Source of the DNA: JAIRVZ01 sp031553755
Lineage (GTDB): Bacteria; Bacteroidota; Bacteroidia; Bacteroidales; Azobacteroidaceae
Length of the DNA: 37,690 nucleotides
Assembly (NCBI GenBank): GCA_031553755.1
Contig: JAVBKZ010000052.1
Span: 1-37,690 of the forward strand
Reading direction: 5' to 3'
Of this stretch, positions 15,796 through 24,012 are shown in pieces. The notes below the pieces were generated by a model. That model did no database searches. It had not been told where the DNA came from and worked only from the letters and a program-made list of their open reading frames with translations. Made by a program: the position numbers and the translations under genes. Every line of letters begins with the position of its first letter. The stretch's first letter is position 1.

Positions 15796-18360
15796 TTACT
15801 CTTCTTTTTCACTTGAATTTTCTTCCGATTTTCCTTCAAATCTATCATTTTCAATGATATCATCATGATTCAGAATATCTTCTTCAGAATTTTCAATATT
15901 TTCCTCTACTTCCGACATTACCTTACAAACGGAAGCTATTTCATCATTTCGTTTTCCTAAATTAATTAGTCTTACTCCTTGAGTAGCACGTCCGATGATA
16001 TTCAAATTCGCGACTTTCACCCGGATAGTTATTCCTGATTTATTGATAATCATCAAATCGTTATCTTCCGTAACGCTCTTAATTCCAACCAAATATCCTG
16101 TTTTATCAGTAATGTTCAATGTTTTAACACCTTTACCTCCTCTGTTGGTAATCCTGTAATCGTCTATTTTAGAACGTTTTCCATATCCTTTTTGCGAAAC
16201 AACCAAAATAGATTCGTTTTCCAGGTCTTTCATGCAAATCATTCCAATCACTTCATCTTTAGTGTCTTCATCCAAAGTCATTCCACGTACACCCGCAGCT
16301 GTGCGTCCCATACAACGGATTTTTGATTCATGAAAACGGATTGCCCTTCCATTGCGGTTCGCGATAAGGATTTCGTTGTTTCCGTCTGTCATTCTCACTT
16401 GGATAACTTCATCGTCTTCACGTAAATCAATAGCGATCACACCATTTTGCCTTGGACGCGAATAAGCTTCCAACAACGTTTTCTTAACAACTCCTTTTTT
16501 AGTACAGAATAATAAATAATGATTATTAATGAAATCCGTATCATTCAACAGTTTAACCCTGATAAACGCGTTCACTTTATCATCCGAATCAATATTCAAA
16601 AGATTTTGAATAGCGCGTCCTTTGGAGTTTTTAGTTCCTTCCGGAATTTCATACACTTTCAACCAATAACATTTTCCTTTTTGAGTGAAAAACATCATAG
16701 TCGCGTGCATACTCGCGGGATAAATATATTCAACAAAATCTTCGTCCCTGGTTTCAGATCCTTTAACACCTACTCCGCCACGGCCTTGTGCGCGAAATTC
16801 CGAAAGCGGCGTCCGTTTAATGTATCCCATGTGTGAGATAGTGATAATCATTTCATCATCCGCGTAAAAATCTTCCGGATTAAAATCTTCAGTCGCGTAT
16901 ATAATTTCGGATTTACGTTCGTCTCCGTATTTATCACGTACTTCAATCAATTCATCCTTAATTACTTGCATACGAAGATCTTCATTTACAAGAATTTCGT
17001 TTAAATACGCGATTAATTTAAGTACATCTTCATATTCAGCGCGAAGTTTATCTTGTTCTAATCCGGTAAGTTGACGCAAACGCATTTCAACAATCGCCCT
17101 TGATTGGATTTCCGACAAATTGAATCGTTCCATTAAACGTTCAATAGCTTCATTCGGACTTTTTGAAGAACGGATAATCGCGATTACTTCATCGATATTA
17201 TCAGACGCGATAATCAAACCTTCCAAGATATGCGCTCTTTCTTCCGCTTTCCTTAAATCAAATTTAGTTCTGCGGATAACCACATCGATACGGTGTTCAA
17301 CGAAATATTTCACCATATCTTTGAGGTTCAACGTTTTAGGACGTCCGTTTACCAACGCGATATTGTTAACGCTGAATGAACTTTGAAGTGCTGTAAGTTT
17401 ATATAATTTGTTAAGTATTACACTTGAATTAGCGTCTTTCTTCACATCAACTACAATACGCATTCCGCTTCGGTCGGATTCATCGTTGACATTTGAAATA
17501 CCTTCGATTTTTTTCTCGCCTACAAGGTCCGCGATATGTTTTATTAATTCCGCTTTATTAACAAGGTATGGAATCTCATTGATAATGATTTTTTCACGGT
17601 TGTTTTCAACTTCGATTTCGGCTTTTCCCCTCATGATTACTCTTCCGCGGCCTGTTTCAAAGGCGTCTTTCACTCCGGCATGCCCATATATATATCCTCC
17701 GGTCGGAAAATCGGGGGCTTTGACATGTTGCATTAAATCCACGACTTCAACTTCTCCTCTCGCGTCAATATAAGCGATAGTCGCGTTGATAACTTCCGTC
17801 ATGTTGTGAGGTGGCATGTTGGTTGCCATACCTACCGCGATTCCGGATGCTCCGTTTATCAACAAATTAGGGATTCTTGTAGGTAAAACAGTGGGTTCTT
17901 TTAATGTATCATCAAAATTGAATTGAAAATCGACAGTATCTTTGTCTATATCCCTGATTAATTCTTCTGCTAATTTACTTAAACGGGCTTCCGTATAACG
18001 CATCGCCGCCGGATTATCTCCGTCAATCGAGCCATAGTTTCCCTGTCCATCAACTAACGGATACCGGAGAGACCAAGGTTGAGCCATACGTACCATCGCA
18101 AAATATACCGAACTATCTCCGTGCGGGTGATATTTACCAAGTACTTCCCCTACTATTCTTGCTGATTTTTTATACGGTTTATCTGAAGTATTACCTAATT
18201 CGTTCATTCCGAATAGCACACGGCGATGAACAGGTTTAAATCCATCCCTGACATCAGGTAACGCACGAGAAACAATAACCGACATCGAATAATCGATGTA
18301 GGCTGATTTCATTTCTTCTTCAATATCAACTTTAATTATTCTATCCTGATTTTCAATCAT
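15796..18360 (-). CDS. gyrA: DNA gyrase subunit A
   Basis: An 854-residue type II topoisomerase subunit that breaks and rejoins DNA during negative supercoiling. The catalytic Tyr is Tyr122 in AAMRYTEARL. The quinolone-determining region reads KYHPHGDSSVYFAMVRMAQ, with Ser83 conserved but Phe87 where E. coli has Asp. The C-terminal beta-pinwheel follows from about residue 500; its GyrA box is QGRGGVG starting near residue 525, which suggests gyrase rather than ParC. The chain ends in an acidic tail rich in Glu, Asp and Ser (about 35 residues), as in many gyrases. The start MIENQDRIIKVDIEEEMKSA is typical. The downstream gene is a TPR protein on the same transcript. Confidence 0.97.
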   Translation of the reverse strand: MIENQDRIIKVDIEEEMKSAYIDYSMSVIVSRALPDVRDGFKPVHRRVLFGMNELGNTSDKPYKKSARIVGEVLGKYHPHGDSSVYFAMVRMAQPWSLRYPLVDGQGNYGSIDGDNPAAMRYTEARLSKLAEELIRDIDKDTVDFQFNFDDTLKEPTVLPTRIPNLLINGASGIAVGMATNMPPHNMTEVINATIAYIDARGEVEVVDLMQHVKAPDFPTGGYIYGHAGVKDAFETGRGRVIMRGKAEIEVENNREKIIINEIPYLVNKAELIKHIADLVGEKKIEGISNVNDESDRSGMRIVVDVKKDANSSVILNKLYKLTALQSSFSVNNIALVNGRPKTLNLKDMVKYFVEHRIDVVIRRTKFDLRKAEERAHILEGLIIASDNIDEVIAIIRSSKSPNEAIERLMERFNLSEIQSRAIVEMRLRQLTGLEQDKLRAEYEDVLKLIAYLNEILVNEDLRMQVIKDELIEVRDKYGDERKSEIIYATEDFNPEDFYADDEMIITISHMGYIKRTPLSEFRAQGRGGVGVKGSETRDEDFVEYIYPASMHATMMFFTQKGKCYWLKVYEIPEGTKNSKGRAIQNLLNIDSDDKVNAFIRVKLLNDTDFINNHYLLFCTKKGVVKKTLLEAYSRPRQNGVIAIDLREDDEVIQVRMTDGNNEILIANRNGRAIRFHESKIRCMGRTAAGVRGMTLDEDTKDEVIGMICMKDLENESILVVSQKGYGKRSKIDDYRITNRGGKGVKTLNITDKTGYLVGIKSVTEDNDLMIINKSGITIRVKVANLNIIGRATQGVRLINLGKRNDEIASVCKVMSEVEENIENSEEDILNHDDIIENDRFEGKSEENSSEKEE

Positions 18361-18443
18361 TTATATATAACTTAATGTGAATTTTATCTAATCATCTCAA
18401 AAAATCGCACTAAGTTACGACTTTTTGTTTGAATACGAAAGAT

Positions 18444-19271
18444 TTATTGATGGAATTCTATTAAACCGTTCATCGGACTTTTTGTGATTTCTGCCGGTAA
18501 TATACCGCTTGCCATACATGTATTTCTTAGAATATCTTCAAAATGAAACGCGATAGAACCGGTAAAATAAACCGGATATGTTTTGTAATCATATTGTATC
18601 ACATTTTTATTAATAAAACCGACAAAAGCATTGAATATCAAATCATAAACAACCGGTTTCGAAACATGTAACGCTAAAAAACGCGTAAACTGCGCCAAAT
18701 AACGATTGGGAAACGGTTTCCGGTAAACAGCATCCATAATTTCTTTATTTGTCGTTTTATAGTATGTAAAAAACGCGTCAGATAAATATTCCGGATATTG
18801 ATTTTTCAACAAATTTCCGATGAAAATTTTTCCTATAACAGCTCCGCTCCCTTCATCTCCAAGTATATATCCTAAAGGTGAAACATTTTTTTCGATTTCT
18901 TTCCCGTTATAAAAACAAGAATTAGAGCCTGTTCCCAAAATACAAGCAATACCGGGTTCTTTTCCGCACAAAGAACGGGCGGCCGCCAACAAATCACTTT
19001 CAATTTCGATATTCGAATCAGGAAAATATTCCGACAATACATTTTTTATTATTTCTTTTTTATCGGGGAAAGCACATCCGGCTCCATAAAAATATACATA
19101 CTCTATATTTTGGAAATTTATTTCTGATAATTCTGAAACAATCATTGAAATATCTTCTTTTGCCTGAAAAAAAGGATTGATTCCTTTGGTCGCTTTTCTA
19201 TAAATAATTTCACCATTATTACTCAATACCCAATCGCATTGAGTAGAACCACTGTCTGCTATCAGTTTCAT
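18444..19271 (-). CDS. BadF/BadG-type sugar kinase (N-acetylglucosamine or muramic acid kinase-like)
   Basis: A 275-residue ASKHA-fold ATPase. The phosphate-1 loop is LIADSGSTQCDW at the N-terminus and the phosphate-2 loop is CILGTGSNSCFYNG near residue 110. YILGDEGSGAVIGK near residue 140 is typical of the BadF/BadG/BcrA family and of N-acetylglucosamine kinases. Members of this size phosphorylate amino sugars in the cytoplasm. It starts 3 nt after the stop of the SpoIID-like gene, so the two form an operon. That pairing suggests reuse of amino sugars released from peptidoglycan. The substrate (GlcNAc, MurNAc or both) is an inference. Confidence 0.82.
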   Translation of the reverse strand: MKLIADSGSTQCDWVLSNNGEIIYRKATKGINPFFQAKEDISMIVSELSEINFQNIEYVYFYGAGCAFPDKKEIIKNVLSEYFPDSNIEIESDLLAAARSLCGKEPGIACILGTGSNSCFYNGKEIEKNVSPLGYILGDEGSGAVIGKIFIGNLLKNQYPEYLSDAFFTYYKTTNKEIMDAVYRKPFPNRYLAQFTRFLALHVSKPVVYDLIFNAFVGFINKNVIQYDYKTYPVYFTGSIAFHFEDILRNTCMASGILPAEITKSPMNGLIEFHQ

Positions 19272-19274
19272 AAT

Positions 19275-20564
19275 CTATAATTTAACAATATTGGCTCCCT
19301 CAAAATAATGTTTGAGAATTTCTTGATAATCAAATCCCTTCGAAGCCATTACAGCCGCGCCTATCTGACACAAACCCACTCCATGTCCCCAACCCGCGCC
19401 ATGCAATATAAATTCATGAGGAATCTCATTTATTATTTGATTTTTTTCTACGACAAACGCGGAACTATACAAATGCGTTTCTGAAAGATATTTTCTAATT
19501 TCCAATTCTTTACCTACATACATCGTTTTTTTTGTCCCCTGAATCAACAAACGGACAATTCTTCCCGATTTTCCTCTTTCACAAGGAATTAAATCTACGA
19601 TTTCTCCAAAATCGATTCCTGATTTTTTTTGCATTAATGTTGATAACTCTTTTTGAGAATATATAACTTTCCATCTGTAGAAATCATTGGTTTCCCTATC
19701 ATAATCATTTAATATTCTAGATAGTATCACCTTATCATTTGTATTGCAAAAAGCGGGAGGAGAAGATAAAATCCAATCTTCGGATTTTTGTTCAGGGACC
19801 GGAGAATTGTCACACGCGACCGATGATAAATAGGTAAAATGTTGAGGCTCCCAACAATTTTCAAATTCTTCAGTAATTCCTCCACAACATTTTGAAAAAC
19901 GAGTGTCGCAAATCATTTCTTCAAACATCAATACTTCTCCTTTTGTCGAAGCAACAGCTTCAATAACTTCCGGCGCGGAGATTCGTGTTATCCCCTGATA
20001 ACGCTGACAATGGTCATCAGAACAAACGTCATAATCCTCATGGTCTTCCCTGTCATACCATTTTATTATTTCATTCTCGGAAATAAATGAAGAATCGTAT
20101 TTTTTGTCCATAATCGCTTGTTTTTTTTGCAATTGAGCTAAAATCCAGGAACGGGAAATTACGGCATGCGCTTTCAATAATTCCAACGGATTTTCGGCAT
20201 TCATTTCGGAAGAAATAACACTTTCAAGATAATCTTCTACTGGTAAATTATTGACAGCTTGTATTAAATCATTTTTAAGGACAAAACGGATAATTCCTTT
20301 AAAAATCTGATTTTCAATTCTTTCCCAATGAAACTGTATGCCGATACAAACATTTTTCAATTCAAATGAACTTGAATTATATGATTCCGGTTCGAACGCA
20401 AGTTGTGTATAAAATTTATTATTAAAAAATATTTGATTGTCATTGATAGACAACTCATAATCTCCTTCATAAAAATTATTATCGGCCTTCAACTTGTAAA
20501 TTCCGTTTAATTTGAATTGAATGGTTTTTTGAGCAAGTATTCCAACATTAATCTGATGAAACAT
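19275..20564 (-). CDS. SpoIID/LytB-domain protein
   Basis: A 429-residue protein with the SpoIID (stage II sporulation D/amidase enhancer LytB) domain. Key segments are LPVEDYLESVISSEMNAENP, with Glu120 matching the catalytic Glu of SpoIID, then LKAHAVISRSWIL, and the C-terminal GAGWGHGVGLCQIGA with the conserved GHGVGLSQ-like core. SpoIID proteins cut glycan strands lacking stem peptides or stimulate amidases; in non-sporulating Bacteroidota the role is wall turnover. No clear signal peptide is visible at the chosen start (MFHQINVGILAQ), which is common in this lineage's annotations. It overlaps nothing and is followed after 3 nt by the sugar kinase gene. Confidence 0.88.
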   Translation of the reverse strand: MFHQINVGILAQKTIQFKLNGIYKLKADNNFYEGDYELSINDNQIFFNNKFYTQLAFEPESYNSSSFELKNVCIGIQFHWERIENQIFKGIIRFVLKNDLIQAVNNLPVEDYLESVISSEMNAENPLELLKAHAVISRSWILAQLQKKQAIMDKKYDSSFISENEIIKWYDREDHEDYDVCSDDHCQRYQGITRISAPEVIEAVASTKGEVLMFEEMICDTRFSKCCGGITEEFENCWEPQHFTYLSSVACDNSPVPEQKSEDWILSSPPAFCNTNDKVILSRILNDYDRETNDFYRWKVIYSQKELSTLMQKKSGIDFGEIVDLIPCERGKSGRIVRLLIQGTKKTMYVGKELEIRKYLSETHLYSSAFVVEKNQIINEIPHEFILHGAGWGHGVGLCQIGAAVMASKGFDYQEILKHYFEGANIVKL

Positions 20565-20578
20565 CGTTTTAATAAAAT

Positions 20579-20614
20579 TGAAAAACCCCGTTAAACGGAA
20601 ATTTAACGAGGTTT
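20579..20614 (-). terminator. Hairpin with T-run after frdB
   Basis: On the minus strand AAACCTCGTTAAAT and TTTAACGGGGTTT form a long stem with a short loop, followed by further T residues. It is 100 nt downstream of frdB and only 15 nt before the SpoIID ATG. It may end the fumarate reductase transcript, or act in the SpoIID leader. Confidence 0.6.
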
Positions 20615-20658
20615 GATTTATAAATTTAATTGATTATCACATACTCAACTATATTTTG

Positions 20659-20666
20659 CAAATATA
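20659..20666 (-). promoter_or_regulatory. Possible -7 element for the SpoIID-kinase operon
   Basis: The minus strand reads TATATTTG, matching TAnnTTTG, 95 nt before the SpoIID ATG. No TTG stands at the right distance. If used, the hairpin at 20579-20614 would lie inside the transcript leader. Confidence 0.3.
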
Positions 20667-20713
20667 ATTGATTTTTTACATCCATTTATGGAAATAAAAA
20701 ACAATGATGAACA

Positions 20714-21469
20714 TTAATCTCGAAATTTAGCTCCCAAAAATTCTCTATTCAAACGAGCAATGTTGCTGATTGAAATGTTTTTAGGACATTCAACTTCGCA
20801 TGCCATTGTATTTGTACAGTTACCGAAACCAAGTTCATCCATTTTGGCAACCATTGCTTTGGCACGACGGGCAGCTTCAATTCTACCTTGTGGAAGTAAT
20901 GCTAATTGACTCACTTTAGCAGATACGAACAGCATGGCTGAACCGTTTTTACAAGCAGCAACACAAGCTCCACAACCGATACAAGAAGCAGAATCCATCG
21001 CCTCATCAGCATCGATTTTAGAAATTGGAATAGCATTGGCATCAGGAACTCCTCCTGTATTGACAGAAACGTATCCTCCGGCTTGGATGATTTTATCGAA
21101 AGCACCACGATCGACCATCAAGTCACGGATTACAGGAAATCCTGCCGAACGCCATGGTTCAATAGTGATTGTTTCGCCATCTTTGAATTTACGCATGTGC
21201 AACTGGCAAGTGGTAATGTCTTCATCTGGTCCGTGCGGATGTCCGTTGATATATAAAGAACACATCCCGCAAATTCCTTCGCGACAGTCATGGTCAAACA
21301 CCACAGGCTCTTTACCTTCATTGATTAACTTTTCATTCAGGATATCTAACATTTCGAGGAAAGAAGTATCTCCCGAAATTCCATCCAATTTATATGTTTC
21401 AAAAGCGCCTTTAGCCTTTGGTCCTTTTTGACGCCAGATTTTTAAGTTGATATTTATTATTTTTTCCAT
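20714..21469 (-). CDS. frdB: Fumarate reductase/succinate dehydrogenase iron-sulfur subunit
   Basis: A 251-residue electron-transfer subunit on the cytoplasmic face of the inner membrane. The N-terminal ferredoxin domain holds the [2Fe-2S] cysteines in CREGICGMCSLYING and the later TTCQLH. The C-terminal domain has CIGCGACVAACKNGS for the [4Fe-4S] cluster and CTNTMACEVECPK for the remaining cluster ligands. This long type is normal for Bacteroidota. It is the last gene of the C-A-B operon, but here it is separated from frdA by 466 nt that contain a four-helix-bundle gene. In anaerobic Bacteroidales the complex usually works as a fumarate reductase; direction cannot be told from sequence. Confidence 0.96.
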   Translation of the reverse strand: MEKIININLKIWRQKGPKAKGAFETYKLDGISGDTSFLEMLDILNEKLINEGKEPVVFDHDCREGICGMCSLYINGHPHGPDEDITTCQLHMRKFKDGETITIEPWRSAGFPVIRDLMVDRGAFDKIIQAGGYVSVNTGGVPDANAIPISKIDADEAMDSASCIGCGACVAACKNGSAMLFVSAKVSQLALLPQGRIEAARRAKAMVAKMDELGFGNCTNTMACEVECPKNISISNIARLNREFLGAKFRD

Positions 21470-21484
21470 GATTTTTTTTAGTTT

Positions 21485-21516
21485 ACGAGTGACGAGTGAC
21501 GAGTGACGAGTGACAA
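21485..21516 (-). repeat. Left inverted arm of the frdA-frdB insert (7-bp units)
   Basis: Four tandem ACGAGTG units followed by ACAA. Positions 21488-21516 are the reverse complement of 21903-21931 at 28 of 29 bases. The arm ends one base before the stop codon of the four-helix gene. Confidence 0.85.
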
Positions 21517-21517
21517 A

Positions 21518-21883
21518 TTATGTGTTAAGTTTCTTCTTAACATGATTCAATAATGCGGATAGCAATTTTATCACTTCGCTATTCAAAAAAGACAATTTTT
21601 CAAAGATTTCATCATTAATATATGATAGTTCTTTTGAAATAATCAGTTGTGTTTCTAATTCGGAAGAAGAACCCAAGGCTACATACAAAAATTGTATTAA
21701 CTCTTTATCGGAACGTCTTCCACAACCTTCCGCTATATTAGAAGGAATCGAAACAGAACATCTTCTCATTTGTGAAGTTAACCCATAAAGTTCTTCTTTG
21801 GGAAAAGATTGAGTTTCCTGATAAATCATCTTTACCAACTCAATACCTTTCTGCCAAACTATTAACTCTTTATGTGTTGCCAT
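21518..21883 (-). CDS. Four-helix-bundle protein (S23/23S rRNA intervening-sequence type)
   Basis: A 121-residue helical protein of the S23 family. Family marks are the N-terminal LIVWQKGIELVKMIY, the central YGLTSQMRRCSVSIPSNIAE directly followed by GCGRRS, and LYVALGSSSELETQL. Relatives are encoded inside intervening sequences of 23S rRNA genes, and a distant branch (Avd) works in diversity-generating retroelements; no reverse transcriptase or template repeat is present here. The function of stand-alone members is unknown. It splits the frdA-frdB junction in the same orientation, starts 18 nt inside one inverted arm and stops next to the other. It therefore looks like cargo of a small inserted unit, not an enzyme subunit. 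Confidence 0.9.
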   Translation of the reverse strand: MATHKELIVWQKGIELVKMIYQETQSFPKEELYGLTSQMRRCSVSIPSNIAEGCGRRSDKELIQFLYVALGSSSELETQLIISKELSYINDEIFEKLSFLNSEVIKLLSALLNHVKKKLNT

Positions 21884-21900
21884 TATTTAATCAATTCATA

Positions 21901-21931
21901 ACTTGTCACTCGTCACTTGTCACTCGTCACT
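21901..21931 (-). repeat. Right inverted arm of the frdA-frdB insert (7-bp units)
   Basis: Plus strand reads ACTTGTC, ACTCGTC, ACTTGTC, ACTCGTC, ACT, so a 7-bp unit ACTYGTC repeated four times. It begins 4 nt after the frdA stop codon in the direction of transcription. Confidence 0.85.
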
Positions 21932-21935
21932 AAAA

Positions 21936-23879
21936 TTATGCTTTATAATTCCTTTGTTGTCTAACAATAAATTCGTAATCAAGAGCTTCCTTTATAAGTT
22001 CAGGGTCTTGATCTTCTCCCAAATATTTCCAGCAAGCTGCGTATGAATAATTATCATCATCACGAAGCGCTTCACCATCAGGAGTTTGGAATTCTTCACG
22101 GAAGTGACCTCCGCAAGATTCGTTACGATTCAATCCGTCTAAAGCCATCAAATAACCAACTTCAAGAAAATCAGCTACGCGTAAAGCTTTTTCAAGTTCA
22201 ACATTCAAAGTATTCGCTTCTCCCGGAATACGTACGTTTGTCCAGAATTCTTTTTTTACTTCTTTCAATCTCTTCAAAGCAGTTTCCAAAGATTCTTTTG
22301 TACGTCCCATTCCTACATAATCCCACATGATTAATCCTAATTCTTTATGGATGGAATCAACAGAACGTTTTCCTTTGATACTCATTAATTTAGCAACCTT
22401 TTGATTAATTTCGTCTTCCGCTTGTTGGAATTCGGGCAAATCAGTACTAAAACGAGGAACACGAATTTGGTCTGCCAAATAATTTTGAATAGTATAAGGA
22501 AGAACAAAATATCCGTCAGCCAACCCTTGCATCAAAGCAGAAGCTCCCAAACGATTTGCTCCGTGGTCGGAGAAGTTAGCTTCACCAATAGCAAACAATC
22601 CGGGAATGGAAGTCATCAATTCATAATTGACCCAAATTCCCCCCATAGTATAGTGGATAGCAGGATAAATCATCATTGGAGTTTCATAGGGATTATCGTC
22701 TACAATTTTTTCGTACATCTGGAATAAGTTACCATAACGAGCTTCCACTGTTTTCAAACCTAAACGATTGATAGCATCCGAAAAATCAAGATATACAGCT
22801 AAACCTGTCGCACCTACTCCAAATCCGGCATCACAACGTTCTTTAGCAGCACGAGAAGCCACATCACGAGGAACTAAGTTTCCGAAAGCCGGATACCTTC
22901 TTTCCAAATAATAATCACGATCTTCTTCTTTGAGGTCTGTTGGTTTCAATTTTCCGGCACGAATGGCTTCTGAGTCTTCTTTCTTTTTAGGAACCCAAAT
23001 ACGTCCGTCGTTACGCAATGATTCCGACATCAAAGTCAATTTGGATTGGAACTCTCCATGAACGGGGATACAAGTTGGGTGAATTTGAGCGAAACAAGGA
23101 TTAGCGAAGTAAGCTCCTTTTTTGTAACATTGTATAGCGGCAGAGCCGTTAGAGCCCATCGCATTAGTGGAAAGGAAGAATGCATTTCCATATCCTCCTG
23201 TTCCAATTACAACAGCGTGAGCAGAAAATCTTTCAATTTTTCCGGTTACCAAGTTGCGGGCAATAATACCACGGGCGCGACCGTCGATAATCACCACATC
23301 CAACATTTCGTAACGGGTATATAATTTAACCGAACCGCTGTTTACTTGACGGCTTAAAGCAGAATAAGCTCCCAACAACAATTGTTGTCCGGTTTGACCT
23401 TTAGCGTAGAAAGTACGGGAAACCTGTGCTCCACCGAAAGAACGGTTATCTAACAAACCGCCGTATTCGCGTGCAAAAGGAACTCCCTGAGCCACACATT
23501 GATCGATAATGCTATTGGCTACTTCTGCTAAACGATGTACGTTGGCTTCTCTAGCACGATAGTCACCACCTTTAATTGTATCGTAGAATAAACGGTAAAC
23601 AGAGTCACCATCGTTTTGATAATTTTTCGCAGCGTTGATACCTCCTTGTGCCGCAATCGAGTGTGCGCGACGAGGAGAATCCTGTATACAAAAATTTAAT
23701 ACGTTGAATCCCATTTCTCCAAGAGAAGCGGCAGCAGAAGCGCCAGCCAAACCTGTACCAACGACAATGATGTCCAAACGGCGTTTGTTGGCGGGATTTA
23801 CTAATTTTTGATGATTTTTATAGTTAGTCCATTTTTCAGCTAACGGACCCTGAGGTATTTTTGATTCTATCTTTGTCAT
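21936..23879 (-). CDS. frdA: Fumarate reductase/succinate dehydrogenase flavoprotein subunit
   Basis: A 647-residue catalytic subunit. The FAD-binding Rossmann motif is VVGTGLAGASAAA (Gly41-Gly46). His73 in RRAHSIAAQGGINAAKNY fits the residue that binds FAD covalently. The capping and active-site region includes HPTCIPVHGE, and the C-terminal Arg-rich part follows NESCGGHFREEFQTPDGEA. Size and sequence style match the epsilonproteobacterial/Bacteroidota B-type enzyme that works with a single diheme cytochrome b. It interconverts succinate and fumarate at the inner membrane, coupled to menaquinone. It lies between frdC (133-nt repeat-bearing gap) and the four-helix insert. Confidence 0.97.
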   Translation of the reverse strand: MTKIESKIPQGPLAEKWTNYKNHQKLVNPANKRRLDIIVVGTGLAGASAAASLGEMGFNVLNFCIQDSPRRAHSIAAQGGINAAKNYQNDGDSVYRLFYDTIKGGDYRAREANVHRLAEVANSIIDQCVAQGVPFAREYGGLLDNRSFGGAQVSRTFYAKGQTGQQLLLGAYSALSRQVNSGSVKLYTRYEMLDVVIIDGRARGIIARNLVTGKIERFSAHAVVIGTGGYGNAFFLSTNAMGSNGSAAIQCYKKGAYFANPCFAQIHPTCIPVHGEFQSKLTLMSESLRNDGRIWVPKKKEDSEAIRAGKLKPTDLKEEDRDYYLERRYPAFGNLVPRDVASRAAKERCDAGFGVGATGLAVYLDFSDAINRLGLKTVEARYGNLFQMYEKIVDDNPYETPMMIYPAIHYTMGGIWVNYELMTSIPGLFAIGEANFSDHGANRLGASALMQGLADGYFVLPYTIQNYLADQIRVPRFSTDLPEFQQAEDEINQKVAKLMSIKGKRSVDSIHKELGLIMWDYVGMGRTKESLETALKRLKEVKKEFWTNVRIPGEANTLNVELEKALRVADFLEVGYLMALDGLNRNESCGGHFREEFQTPDGEALRDDDNYSYAACWKYLGEDQDPELIKEALDYEFIVRQQRNYKA

Positions 23880-23896
23880 AATTTATGATTTTTTTA

Positions 23897-23937
23897 GAAG
23901 TTAGACGAAGTTAAAGGGAGTTAGACGAAGTTAAAAG
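23897..23937 (-). repeat. 10-bp tandem array between frdC and frdA
   Basis: Plus strand: GAAG, TTAGACGAAG, TTAAAGGGAG, TTAGACGAAG, TTAAAAG. The exact 10-bp period has alternating units. On the coding strand it reads AACTTCGTCT / AACTCCCTTT, related to the neighbouring 8-bp core. It lies about 18 nt before the frdA ATG. Confidence 0.7.
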
Positions 23938-23972
23938 AATTATTAATTCGTAATTTTTAATTCATGAATCAC

Positions 23973-24008
23973 AACTTGTCAACTCGTTAACTTGTCAACT
24001 TGTTAACT
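23973..24008 (-). repeat. 8-bp tandem array after frdC
   Basis: Plus strand: AACTTGTC, AACTCGTT, AACTTGTC, AACTTGTT, AACT, all in exact 8-bp phase. It begins within a few bases of the frdC stop codon. Three of its units differ by only one or two bases from units upstream of the serpin gene. Confidence 0.75.
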
Positions 24009-24012
24009 ATTT

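Larger units (their letters stand above)
21488..21931 (-). mobile_element. Intervening-sequence-like element between frdA and frdB
   Basis: A 444-bp unit made of two 29-bp inverted arms and an interior of about 386 bp that is almost fully occupied by one four-helix-bundle gene. No target-site duplication was recognised next to the arms (TTTACG on one side, AAAATT on the other). In operon mRNA the arms would form a hairpin of 29 bp with one mismatch. The same protein family is encoded in intervening sequences of bacterial 23S rRNA. That the unit is mobile is inference. Confidence 0.5.

Noticed and set aside
21518..21883. Four-helix gene considered as the Avd accessory of a diversity-generating retroelement
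   Set aside because: No reverse transcriptase, no template/variable repeat pair and no C-type lectin target are visible near it. The sequence is closer to the S23 type.
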